Part shown: piece by piece, positions 45,688 through 54,126 of the stretch | How the letters are laid out: each line of letters starts with the position of its first letter | Numbering within the stretch: position 1 is the stretch's first letter | Made by a program: the position numbers and the translations under genes | Source: Paraglaciecola sp. T6c | GTDB lineage: Bacteria; Pseudomonadota; Gammaproteobacteria; Enterobacterales; Alteromonadaceae | Direction of reading: 5' to 3' | NCBI RefSeq assembly: GCF_000014225.1 | Contig: NC_008228.1 | Coordinates: 3,658,001-3,722,000 of the forward strand | DNA length: 64,000 nucleotides | Notes under the pieces: model-generated | What the model was told of the DNA's origin: nothing | The model's input: only the letters and a program-made list of their open reading frames with translations | Database searches by the model: none

Positions 45688-46863
45688 TTAAGCAAATCCT
45701 TGCCCAGTGAACCGATTAAAAATATTCAGCGCATTACCTACCGCATCATCCATATTGTAATACTTATAATCAGCTAACCTACCAGCCGTGATCACGTTCT
45801 CAAACGCTTGCAACCTTTGTTTGTATTGCTCGAATCGCTCTTGGTTAGCTTGATTAAAAATCGGGTAATACGGGACGTTTTTATTTGGATTGTGGCGGTC
45901 ATAGTCTTGTGGGTATTCTTTTACAATGACGGTTTGGTCTGATTGTTGTCTTAGGATATGCTTGAATTCGGTTATGCGAGTATACGCATGTTCGTTGGGG
46001 TAATTAACCGTTGTATTTGGTTGAAACTCTCTAATATTAAGGGTTTGAAAATCAAATTGCAGTGACCGATAAGGTAACTCCCCGTCTGAATAGTCAAATA
46101 ATTGGTCAAGCATACCAGTAAAAACCAATTTACCGTCAAACGCTTGCCCCTTAAATTCCACTGACTTAGTTGCGTCATTTAAGCGAATTAGACTACTTGC
46201 GTCGCTACTGAGTTGTACCTCTATATTGTCGTGGTTTAATAAATTGGCGATAAGCTGAGTATAACCTTGGCTTGGAATTGCTTGATATTTATCATGAAAA
46301 TACCGGTCGTCTCTAGAGACGATTATGGGCACTCTAGCGGTAACCTCAGGTGAAATGTCTTCAGGTGAACAACCCCATTGTTTAGTCGTATAATTTACAA
46401 AAAACTTTTCGTAAACCAATTCAGCTAATTGTTGCAGTGTAGCGAATTGACTTTTTCTCAGTTCCAGAATGGGCACTTTGCCCCCTGCCCCATATTGCTG
46501 CACTAATAAAGCTTCGATTTCCTGTGCTTGCTCATCAGGGTAGAGTTGATACAAAGTATTCAGATTAAAAGGGATGGGCACTAATTTACCATCAATAAAC
46601 CCCAGTACTTTATGTTCGTAGCGCGTCCACTGGGTAAACTGACTCAGATATTGCCACACATGCTCTTTATCGGTGTGAAACAAATGAGGCCCATACTGAT
46701 GCACCGTAATACCCGAATCATCGGTGTAGTCATAACAATTACCTGCAATATGAGACCGTTGTTCTAACACTAAAACCTTTTTATTTTGCTGACTGGCAAA
46801 ACGTTCAGCCATCACGGCCCCAGAAAAACCAGCACCAACGACTATAACATCAAAACTAGACAT
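45688..46863 (-). CDS. glf: UDP-galactopyranose mutase
   Basis: Glf converts UDP-galactopyranose to UDP-galactofuranose using reduced FAD. The FAD motif is FDVIVVGAGFSGAVMAERFA. Family motifs follow: RSHIAGNCYDYTDDSGITVH, YGPHLFHTDKEHVWQYL, RYEHKVLGFIDGKLVPIPFN, and the C-terminal GRLADYKYYNMDDAVGNALN. Length is 391 residues, normal. It is adjacent to a GT2 gene and overlaps or abuts the capsule-type transferase gene. Galactofuranose in the glycan is a direct prediction. Confidence 0.96.
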   Translation of the reverse strand: MSSFDVIVVGAGFSGAVMAERFASQQNKKVLVLEQRSHIAGNCYDYTDDSGITVHQYGPHLFHTDKEHVWQYLSQFTQWTRYEHKVLGFIDGKLVPIPFNLNTLYQLYPDEQAQEIEALLVQQYGAGGKVPILELRKSQFATLQQLAELVYEKFFVNYTTKQWGCSPEDISPEVTARVPIIVSRDDRYFHDKYQAIPSQGYTQLIANLLNHDNIEVQLSSDASSLIRLNDATKSVEFKGQAFDGKLVFTGMLDQLFDYSDGELPYRSLQFDFQTLNIREFQPNTTVNYPNEHAYTRITEFKHILRQQSDQTVIVKEYPQDYDRHNPNKNVPYYPIFNQANQERFEQYKQRLQAFENVITAGRLADYKYYNMDDAVGNALNIFNRFTGQGFA

Positions 46864-47817
46864 TTAAGCAGCTTCACTTAACAGTTTGTTTAGTTGCTCA
46901 GCGTCGTGTCTGCTTTCAAACACCGCACGATGTTTTTCACTAAAAAAGTAATCTTTTTTAGAAGCCAATTCGATGTACTTGATAAAAAGGTCATTCGCAC
47001 CTCTGATCAGAAAATATAAGGCGGCAGCAAACCTATGATGAGCGATACCTGCATCGATGATTGTTTGATTAACACCAAACTGTACAGCTTGTTGGCAGGC
47101 CAATTCAATATCCATCAATGACTGTTCGCGTCTGGCATAAGAGCGGCTGGTTTGCTGGCCAAAACTATTTTCATGAATACGATAGCGGCCTAACACTTGT
47201 GGAATAAAATCAATATTTGCAGATAAATAACCTGCATTATTAATATAAAAGGCATAATCAAAAATGATCTTACATTTAGCTGAAATCGTCATTTGCAGAT
47301 TTTGATGATTTCTAAACATTACACTACTGGCTTGCATGTAGGTACCATATTTAATCATATGTTCAATTGTGGAACGCGCTGGGATATATGACCAGTTATA
47401 AAAATCTTCCGAATATAGCTTAATAGTTTTGTCCGTGACCGAATCAAACATGTCGGATTCGTGATAGACCATGTGGCAATCTTCGTGTGTATCTAAATAA
47501 TCTACTTGACGCTGTAACTTTGAAGGCAACGCAATATCGTCCCCATCAAGATAGGCTATATATTCGCCTTTAGCCGCTGCAAGCAAGGTGCCCATGTTAG
47601 CCGCTAAGCCTTGGTTTTGAGTCTTGTATATGGCGTTTAACTTGTTTGGAAACAAAGTCTCAAGGGTTGCTATAACCGCTTGAGTATTATCTGTTGATGC
47701 GTCATCACAAACAATGACTTCAAAGTCAAAATCAGTCTCTTGTTCAAGTACTGAAAGTAAACATTCAGCAATAAAATTTTGTAAATTACATGCAGGAACA
47801 AGAACTGAAAGTTTCAT
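46864..47817 (-). CDS. GT2 family glycosyltransferase
   Basis: The 317-residue protein has the GT2 domain: LSVLVPACNLQNFIAECLLS, FEVIVCDDASTDNTQAVIAT, NQGLAANMGTLLAAAKGEYI and the metal site AYLDGDDIALPSKLQRQVDY. It abuts glf without a gap, so it is a candidate galactofuranosyltransferase, though nothing in the sequence proves the donor. The C-terminal helical part (AALYFLIRGANDLFIKYIEL) is not a membrane anchor. Confidence 0.85.
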   Translation of the reverse strand: MKLSVLVPACNLQNFIAECLLSVLEQETDFDFEVIVCDDASTDNTQAVIATLETLFPNKLNAIYKTQNQGLAANMGTLLAAAKGEYIAYLDGDDIALPSKLQRQVDYLDTHEDCHMVYHESDMFDSVTDKTIKLYSEDFYNWSYIPARSTIEHMIKYGTYMQASSVMFRNHQNLQMTISAKCKIIFDYAFYINNAGYLSANIDFIPQVLGRYRIHENSFGQQTSRSYARREQSLMDIELACQQAVQFGVNQTIIDAGIAHHRFAAALYFLIRGANDLFIKYIELASKKDYFFSEKHRAVFESRHDAEQLNKLLSEAA

Positions 47818-47902
47818 AACAGGTTATACCTCAAACGACTATTCACTGAATTAGCTTTTAATTTTTATACTTATCTTATCGGCCTTTTTAAGCGAAACTT
47901 AA

Positions 47903-48628
47903 CTAAGCCGTACTACCCGCATCAACCGTCATTACAGTGCCAGTGATAGCAGAGCCTTTGTCACTTAATAAAAAGCTAACCATGGCAGCGGCATCCTCAA
48001 CACTGGCTAATCTACCTAAAGGGCTTCTGCGTTTAATTGATGCTAGCTTTTCACCTTGTAAATCGCCTGTCATGTCAGTTTGCATATAACCGGGCGCAAC
48101 ACAATTTACGGTAATTCCCGCCTTACCTACTTCCCTAGCAAGTGATTTACTAAAGCCTTCTAACGCTGCCTTGCTAGCAGCATAAACGCTCAATCCGTTA
48201 AATCCTGTTTTTGCGATGATTGAAGAAATATTAATAATTCGCCCCCTTCTATTAAGTAGCATTGAGCGTAGCAAGTACTTACTCAACAACATGGGAGACT
48301 GCACATTCAAACGCATTAAATTATCGATTTCACCGTTTGGCATAGTCGCCAGTACGCCGTCATGCCCCACAGCAGCATTATTCACCAATCCGTAAGGACG
48401 CCCGAAGCGCTTGACTATTGACTTACATAGCGCCGGCAAAGCATCTAAATCAGCTAAATCTGCTTCAATAAAATGACAACAATCAGGATACGCGTCGCTC
48501 AAACTATGCAGTTCAGGGCTGTAGGTACGCGCAAGTGCAACCACTGACACTCCAGAGTCGAGAAGATCTCGGCAAATGGCTAGGCCTAAGCCTCTACTCG
48601 CGCCCGTTACTATCACGTACTCAGACAT
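47903..48628 (-). CDS. SDR-family reductase (FabG-like) in the acyl-carrier module
   Basis: The 241-residue short-chain dehydrogenase has VIVTGASRGLGLAICRDLLD, LVNNAAVGHDG, the catalytic Ser/Tyr/Lys in INISSIIAKTG and SVYAASKAALEGFSKSLARE, and VNCVAPGYMQTDMTGD. This is close to 3-oxoacyl-ACP reductases. The ATG at 48628 is 8 nt from AGGAG and is preferred over the ATG at 48634. It overlaps the acyl-ligase gene. With the ligase and ACP it may reduce an ACP-bound 3-keto acyl group used to decorate a sugar. Confidence 0.88.
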   Translation of the reverse strand: MSEYVIVTGASRGLGLAICRDLLDSGVSVVALARTYSPELHSLSDAYPDCCHFIEADLADLDALPALCKSIVKRFGRPYGLVNNAAVGHDGVLATMPNGEIDNLMRLNVQSPMLLSKYLLRSMLLNRRGRIINISSIIAKTGFNGLSVYAASKAALEGFSKSLAREVGKAGITVNCVAPGYMQTDMTGDLQGEKLASIKRRSPLGRLASVEDAAAMVSFLLSDKGSAITGTVMTVDAGSTA

Positions 48629-49967
48629 GATCATCGCTCCTGCTTAATTTGCCCGTTGGGCACATCACTAAACTGTCAATTTGACGTAATTTTACAGGAA
48701 TTTCAAAGCGTTGTAGCATCAATTTACACTGTGCGCGAACAGTTCGGCTAATATTCCCCCAGTCTTGATTGGGCTCAATAAGAATATCAGCCACGACAAG
48801 GTTGCCCAGTACACTATTGGGCTGCCCATACACTTTTGCCTGAGACACTCCTTTAACCGACAAAATGACTGATTCGACTTTTTCTGGTGGTACTTTATTT
48901 CCGCCAACATTAATAACGCCAGACGCACGCCCGAGAAAATGTACTCTATCGCCGTCTGCTTGCACGATGTCCTGCGTATCTAGATACCCCTCGTCATCGA
49001 TAAGTGTATCAAGTTGCGCATCTAGTTCATGCTTGGGTTTTATGCGTAAATGTTGTTTTTCATCGATTGCTAATTGCGCGTTGCTCATCCCTTGCTGTAA
49101 CCAACTAACAGGAAATCCGGCTAGTTTATCTTTCACTACAAACCCGACTCCTGCTTCTGTAGAGGCATATATGTGCCGAATACTAGCCTGGGGATAAAGT
49201 TCAGAGAGCTTATCGAGCAATGGTTGGTCCGCAATTTCTCCGCCTAATGTGATGCGCTTTAGTGGCACGCGTTGTAACTGGTTTGTCATCAGCATTTGAC
49301 GCCACATACTTGGAGTGGCAGATATGGCATTGACCTTGGCCTTTGCATATTGCTGCAGTCTTGCTATTAAGTCATGCGTGGTGTCGTCCACCAATGTTGC
49401 CCCGCTGATGAGCACCTGTAATAGTACTTGTAACCCGGCGTACCGATAGGCTTGATAGCAATTTGCCCATTTCAATTCTGACAGCGTGTTTGAATATTTG
49501 GTATTCAAGGTTAAGGAAGTGAGTGTATGCGCAAACCATTTAGGTTGGCCTGATGTACCCGACGAGGCTAACCACCAGCGAGTAACCGTTTCGCGTGTAT
49601 CAGGTGGCGCTTTCAACTTGCCTGATGTAGCAGAGGCATCTGCTGCGCTCCTAGTCTGGCTATAAGCTTGCTTGGGCGGCGAGTTAATATCTATCGTGAG
49701 CCGCGAGCAGCTATTCTCAATACTTTCAGCTAGCTCGGTTGAACATAAAAACAGGTCGCTACACAAGCCATCAAACGCGAGTAACCCCACACAGAAAGCA
49801 GCGCTGTCGGTATAAATAAGCGCCAGAGGTTTATTTTCTAGGTACTGATATTCAGCTCGCCAGAGCTTGGCTAGCGCCAATAACTGCTCTAATGAAAACG
49901 ACTGGCTTGTATTCGCAATCACAGGAGTGACTGCCTTTGTCAGTAAAAGAGACGCTAAGCTACTCAT
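48621..49967 (-). CDS. AMP-forming acyl ligase (ANL superfamily)
   Basis: The 448-residue protein carries ANL adenylation motifs: the P-loop WWLASSGTSGQPKWFAHTL, the ASTEAGVGF motif, the ribose-binding Asp region YLDTQDIVQADGDRVHFLG with GRASGVINVGGNKVPPEKVE, and the catalytic Lys near the C-terminus in CPTGKLSRSD. The N-terminal part is shorter than in typical acyl-CoA synthetases. Its ATG shares a base with the ACP stop (TAATG), so the two are translationally coupled. The likely reaction is activating a carboxylic acid and loading it onto that ACP. Confidence 0.86.
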   Translation of the reverse strand: MSSLASLLLTKAVTPVIANTSQSFSLEQLLALAKLWRAEYQYLENKPLALIYTDSAAFCVGLLAFDGLCSDLFLCSTELAESIENSCSRLTIDINSPPKQAYSQTRSAADASATSGKLKAPPDTRETVTRWWLASSGTSGQPKWFAHTLTSLTLNTKYSNTLSELKWANCYQAYRYAGLQVLLQVLISGATLVDDTTHDLIARLQQYAKAKVNAISATPSMWRQMLMTNQLQRVPLKRITLGGEIADQPLLDKLSELYPQASIRHIYASTEAGVGFVVKDKLAGFPVSWLQQGMSNAQLAIDEKQHLRIKPKHELDAQLDTLIDDEGYLDTQDIVQADGDRVHFLGRASGVINVGGNKVPPEKVESVILSVKGVSQAKVYGQPNSVLGNLVVADILIEPNQDWGNISRTVRAQCKLMLQRFEIPVKLRQIDSLVMCPTGKLSRSDDHV

Positions 49968-50227
49968 TAGTCGCGTGTTTGCTCTAACCCCTGGGCGTAA
50001 ATCGCAACAAACTCGGCGAAAGTCGCAGGGTACACTTTTATAGCTAACTCAGTGAAAGGATCGATGCCTAACTCTTCTTCTAATTGAGCTACTAACATTG
50101 CGTAGCCTAATGAATCGAGCCCTGACTTCAGCAACAACGTATCAGGCTCTATAGGGTCAATTAATCTGCAGTCGCTTAACTCAGCAACATCACGCATAGC
50201 GCGCATAACGATCTGTTCAATATTCAC
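49967..50227 (-). CDS. Acyl carrier protein
   Basis: The 86-residue acidic helical protein has the phosphopantetheine attachment site LLKSGLDSLGYAMLVAQLEE; Ser is in DSL. The GTG start has AGGA about 6 nt upstream and gives MNIEQIVMRAMRDVAELSDC. It lies directly between pseH and the acyl ligase. It is not a housekeeping fatty-acid ACP by sequence or position. It is probably a dedicated carrier for the acyl group activated by the neighbouring ligase. Confidence 0.9.
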   Translation of the reverse strand: MNIEQIVMRAMRDVAELSDCRLIDPIEPDTLLLKSGLDSLGYAMLVAQLEEELGIDPFTELAIKVYPATFAEFVAIYAQGLEQTRD

Positions 50228-50229
50228 TT

Positions 50230-50835
50230 TTATTCCTTACTCAAGAATGTCACTTGCTGACACCCTCTTTGAATGGGTTTGGGTAGTTTAACTAATACAG
50301 CGTCTCGGTGTTGCCGCCACTTTTGCATCGCATAATAGAAATAATGGATATCGTAATGGGTAATATCTGACTGACCGTTGCTTCGGCGCATGCCGCCACT
50401 TTCAATTTTTACTCGTTCGTAATCAAATAGCGTATGTAGTTTTAAAGCCGCAGTATTAAAAGATAATACTTGTGCCTCAAGACCAGTGCAGTTTATCTTT
50501 TGTTGAGCATACTCAAGTGCAGCCCACTCGAGTATTAATCCACTACCTGGTGCGCAATTTACCTCACCCAGATAACATCCCCACTGCATCACGGAATGTT
50601 GAGTATCACTAACGTTCAACACACCAATAGGGCGAGAGTGTTGGCAGTAAATCCAGCATTCACGGTTGGTATCTTGCATTAAAGCTTCAAACCAATGCTG
50701 ATGTTCATCCCACGCAATAAGTTTATCGCAATGCATATTTTCTCGCACTCTTTCACTATTGCGCCAATGCCAAACCGTTGATAAATGGGATGCGTTAATC
50801 GGTACAAAACAATGCTCACTGGTAACGTCATTCAT
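50230..50835 (-). CDS. pseH: UDP-4-amino-sugar N-acetyltransferase PseH
   Basis: PseH acetylates the 4-amino group made by PseC in pseudaminic acid synthesis. The 201-residue GNAT-type protein has WHWRNSERVRENMHCDKLIA near the N-terminus, WIYCQHSRPIGVLNVSDTQH, GLILEWAALEYAQQKINCTG and FNTAALKLHTLFDYERV. It overlaps the pseG stop by four bases and lies next to the ACP gene. Because of that ACP it could use an acyl-ACP donor instead of acetyl-CoA; this is inference. Confidence 0.86.
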   Translation of the reverse strand: MNDVTSEHCFVPINASHLSTVWHWRNSERVRENMHCDKLIAWDEHQHWFEALMQDTNRECWIYCQHSRPIGVLNVSDTQHSVMQWGCYLGEVNCAPGSGLILEWAALEYAQQKINCTGLEAQVLSFNTAALKLHTLFDYERVKIESGGMRRSNGQSDITHYDIHYFYYAMQKWRQHRDAVLVKLPKPIQRGCQQVTFLSKE

Positions 50836-51953
50836 AGCAAGTTAGTCTCGTGTGGTTCATTAGGCAGCTTTGAATAAAGTGCAGTAAAAATACGATTAAA
50901 TCCCGCTTGCTGACGAGCAGATAATGCATTGCTATGCATTTGGTTTAATAATTCTGGTTGATGCCACAGTGCCATCGATTTTTGTACTATTTGCTCAAGC
51001 AATAATGCTTTGGCGTTCATTTCAAATGTTGGCTGCTCTTGCAGAGCATTTTTAATACTCACAAAGCACCAGCCCTGCCCTCTCGCCTGCTCACTAGCGA
51101 ACAATTGATTCTTAGCCGTGACCACAAAAATTGAAGGCGTGGCACAATGTAACAGTTCAAACTGGCTAGCACCGGCAGCCGAAATAGCTAAACGCCCCTG
51201 GTGAAATACTTCTGCTACTTGCTGGCAGTCATGAAAGTGTTCTATCGATAGGTGGCTGTGTTTTATAAACTTTTCTAGCTCATCAGTATGCTGATAACCA
51301 CTCCCTGTAATGATAGTGATCGGAAGTCGAATGGAAGATTCTGAAAAAAGTTTCAGCAAGGGCAAAGTAAGCTGACTTGGATCGCTACCGCCGAACATCA
51401 AGATCAAGCGATTACGCTTATTAAAGGGGAGTGTTTGCACCTGATAAAATTCTTGCCTAAGAACACGGTAGCTATCACCCGCACAGCACCATGCATTTGG
51501 AGCAAGGTCGTTATAGTTTAGTTTATCTGCCCCGCTCGCCCAGTTGATGATCATGGATAAATGCTCATCTTTAATACCTGCGTCCAATAACTGGCCATCA
51601 TCAAACATAGCCAGTTTACAGGTATTTAAATCCAGTAATTTTCGATAATCTGAATCAAATTGGTATCCATCTAAGATAAGCCAGTCAGCTTGCTCTTTAA
51701 TACACAGTTGCTGTAATTCGTGATGTTCATCATAACGTGAGCTAGCAGTAATAACGTACAACTCCCCCATCCAGTCGCTGCGGTTTTGGCAATGCTGTAA
51801 ACTATTCTGACTCACTGCAAATACCGCTCTTACATTGCGACTATGTAAACCTTGCGCTAATGCAAGGCAACGCATCACGTGCCCTAAACCGATATCCGCT
51901 CCCGCGTCTACTCGAAAAATAATACATTGCTGTTTGTGCGTATTATCTAACAT
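50832..51953 (-). CDS. pseG: UDP-sugar hydrolase PseG
   Basis: PseG removes UDP from UDP-2,4-diacetamido-2,4,6-trideoxy-altrose. The N-terminus has IIFRVDAGADIGLGHVMRCL, the conserved GxGHxxRC motif with the catalytic His. LILMFGGSDPSQLTLPLLKL and ISAAGASQFELLHCATPSIF mark the GT-B-like C-terminal domain. Length is 373 residues. It overlaps pseI by 11 nt and pseH by four, in one tight operon. Confidence 0.93.
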   Translation of the reverse strand: MLDNTHKQQCIIFRVDAGADIGLGHVMRCLALAQGLHSRNVRAVFAVSQNSLQHCQNRSDWMGELYVITASSRYDEHHELQQLCIKEQADWLILDGYQFDSDYRKLLDLNTCKLAMFDDGQLLDAGIKDEHLSMIINWASGADKLNYNDLAPNAWCCAGDSYRVLRQEFYQVQTLPFNKRNRLILMFGGSDPSQLTLPLLKLFSESSIRLPITIITGSGYQHTDELEKFIKHSHLSIEHFHDCQQVAEVFHQGRLAISAAGASQFELLHCATPSIFVVTAKNQLFASEQARGQGWCFVSIKNALQEQPTFEMNAKALLLEQIVQKSMALWHQPELLNQMHSNALSARQQAGFNRIFTALYSKLPNEPHETNLL

Positions 51954-53010
51954 GGGACCAATTAAGTGCTGTGCCTTTCATTATGTCTTGTGTCGCCTGC
52001 TTACCTTGCAAGTCTTCCCAGTGTTTGGGCGCTAAACCAAAAGCCGGACGGACTACGCGCAGATTCATCTCAGTAAATGCCTCGCCTGCTTTAATATTTT
52101 CACTAGCATAAATTGAGCGGCGATACTGTTTGGACTTTTGTTCAACATCACTGCCCCCGTATTTTACCTCGCCGAGCGCTTGCCAAGCCCGCTGTGTTTC
52201 ATCCACCAGCATTTTAAATTCACTTGGCTCTAATGAAAAAGCGGCATCAACCCCCCCTGCTCCCCTATCAAGTACGAAGTGTTTTTCAATAACAGCTGCG
52301 CCTAACGCAATCGAAGCAACTGACACGCCAACGCCAGCGGTATGATCGGATAGCCCGACCTGACAACTAAACGCATCACGCAGATGAGGAATGGTGTGCA
52401 AGTTTGTATTTGACGCCTGTGCTGGATAAGTACTGGTGCATTTAAGCAGTATGATATCGTCGCAGCCCGCAGCTTTAGCTGCAACTACCGCAGCCTCAAT
52501 TTCACTTAATGATGCCATGCCAGTTGACATAATAATCGGCTTCCCCATAGACGCCGTTTTGCTAATAAGCGGAATATCTGTTAGCTCAAAAGACGCAATT
52601 TTGTAACACGGCACTGCTAAGTCATCCAGATAATCGACGGCGTTAGCATCAAAGGGAGAACTGAAAGCCAGCATACCGAGCTCTTTAGCTCTATTAAACA
52701 GCACACTGTGCCACTCATACGGCGTGGCAGCTTTTGCATATAAACCGTGTAAAGAAGCACCATGCCATAAACTGTCCTTTTCTTGGATAACAAAATCGGC
52801 AGTATTCACATCCAGCGTCATGCTATCGGCTGTAAATGTTTGCAATTTGATAGCGTGGGCGCCTGCCTTAGCAGCGGCTTCAACCATATTCAGAGCTAAC
52901 GACAATTGTTGATTATGGTTACCGCTCAGCTCGGCAATGATAAATGGCGGATGCTGGGGGCCAATAGGCCTGTCACCAATGAAAATCGTTGACTGTTTAT
53001 TTATCGACAT
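51943..53010 (-). CDS. pseI: Pseudaminic acid synthase PseI
   Basis: PseI condenses the PseG product with phosphoenolpyruvate to form pseudaminic acid. It is a NeuB-family barrel (PFIIAELSGNHNQQLSLALN, AIKLQTFTADSMTLDV, YKIASFELTDIPLISKTASM, VGLSDHTAGVGVSVASIALG, IEKHFVLDRGAGGVDAAFSL). A C-terminal SAF domain follows (RRSIYASENIKAGEAFTEMN). AELSGNHN is the form usual in PseI, in contrast to sialic or legionaminic synthases. Length is 355 residues. Confidence 0.94.
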   Translation of the reverse strand: MSINKQSTIFIGDRPIGPQHPPFIIAELSGNHNQQLSLALNMVEAAAKAGAHAIKLQTFTADSMTLDVNTADFVIQEKDSLWHGASLHGLYAKAATPYEWHSVLFNRAKELGMLAFSSPFDANAVDYLDDLAVPCYKIASFELTDIPLISKTASMGKPIIMSTGMASLSEIEAAVVAAKAAGCDDIILLKCTSTYPAQASNTNLHTIPHLRDAFSCQVGLSDHTAGVGVSVASIALGAAVIEKHFVLDRGAGGVDAAFSLEPSEFKMLVDETQRAWQALGEVKYGGSDVEQKSKQYRRSIYASENIKAGEAFTEMNLRVVRPAFGLAPKHWEDLQGKQATQDIMKGTALNWSHVR

Positions 53011-53048
53011 AGATACGTTCTTAGCATGTATACGTGTTAACTTTTAGG

Positions 53049-54125
53049 TTATCGACTTTGTTCGGCAAAAATTGACTCTATGCCATCTGCCAACTCTTCA
53101 GGTGCATCACAACAGCACTTAGATTGCTCACTTTGAGTAAAAGGGCAATGTACCGGGCAACGAGCAGTTTGGTCGGTGGCGTAATCGGGCATACTGAACA
53201 AAGGAGATTCGCTGGCGCTGATTAACAGTGTTAAGCAACCCACTGCCTTGCCATACCATTGTGATTCCCCCGGCTTGGTGACAACCAAATCTGCATGAGC
53301 CACATCATTCAATGTTTCTATTAAAGGTCTTTTTTTACCTCCATTAGTCCAAACCTGAAACCCTTTGCGTTCAAGCATCTCTTTCAGTTCAAAAATATAT
53401 GGATAAGCATATCCATCATGAGCATCAGCTAGACACAACGCGACTTTTTTCGCTGTCGTTTGTTCAGACCTTGACTCAGAATAAACATTCTCAGAAGTAA
53501 GTGAAATGTTGCGGTGTATGCGCTCAATCGGCAAACTCACATCAATATCAATGTCTGTGAAACCGCAACATTCACGCAAGTAAAACTCAGTGTACCCCGC
53601 ATCAAACTGTTGAGTGTTCCACCATTGACTATGCAAACGTGTCATGCCGTGAAAAGTACTTTGCATATAGCGCTCAGTCGATTGAACAAAATCGGGTTGC
53701 AACGTTTGGTCTTGGAATTGGTTGAGTAATGTTTGGACTGAGATGTTTAACATATTGCCAGCGACATTCTCACCTGCATCATGAAGAAACCGCGCCAAAA
53801 AACAAGGCATGAAAGCAGTATCGAAGTTGACTATTTGTGTGTATTCATTGGGAATTATTGTTTCGGCTAAGCTCAAAAAAGCTTCAATTGCGACTAATAA
53901 ATCATTAGGCCACGCGTGGGCCGGCAAGGTTATCGTTTCCACGTTCGGGTCGACTAGATGAATAATATCGGCGCCAGCACTAAAAGTCAGAAAATCAATC
54001 TGACTGTCAGGGAATTTAGTTTGAAAATGCCGCAATGCTGCAACCCCTATTGTTGCTGTGTCTTTAACACTCAACATTCGGATTAGCAGAATTCGCTCAG
54101 CATTCAGCGAAGTGGATTGCTGCAT
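53049..54125 (-). CDS. GT9 (heptosyltransferase)-like protein with Cys-rich tail
   Basis: The 358-residue protein resembles GT9 enzymes: ILLIRMLSVKDTATIGVAAL and SQIDFLTFSAGADIIHLVD at the N-terminus, YAYPYIFELKEMLERKGFQV and DLVVTKPGESQWYGKAVGCL in the C-terminal nucleotide-binding half. The last ~35 residues hold six Cys in CPVHCPFTQSEQSKCCCDA, a possible metal site; shorter Cys clusters occur in ordinary GT9 proteins. It sits between pseF and pseI, where a Pse-handling transferase might be expected, but the donor is unknown. Confidence 0.7.
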   Translation of the reverse strand: MQQSTSLNAERILLIRMLSVKDTATIGVAALRHFQTKFPDSQIDFLTFSAGADIIHLVDPNVETITLPAHAWPNDLLVAIEAFLSLAETIIPNEYTQIVNFDTAFMPCFLARFLHDAGENVAGNMLNISVQTLLNQFQDQTLQPDFVQSTERYMQSTFHGMTRLHSQWWNTQQFDAGYTEFYLRECCGFTDIDIDVSLPIERIHRNISLTSENVYSESRSEQTTAKKVALCLADAHDGYAYPYIFELKEMLERKGFQVWTNGGKKRPLIETLNDVAHADLVVTKPGESQWYGKAVGCLTLLISASESPLFSMPDYATDQTARCPVHCPFTQSEQSKCCCDAPEELADGIESIFAEQSR

Positions 54126-54126
54126 A

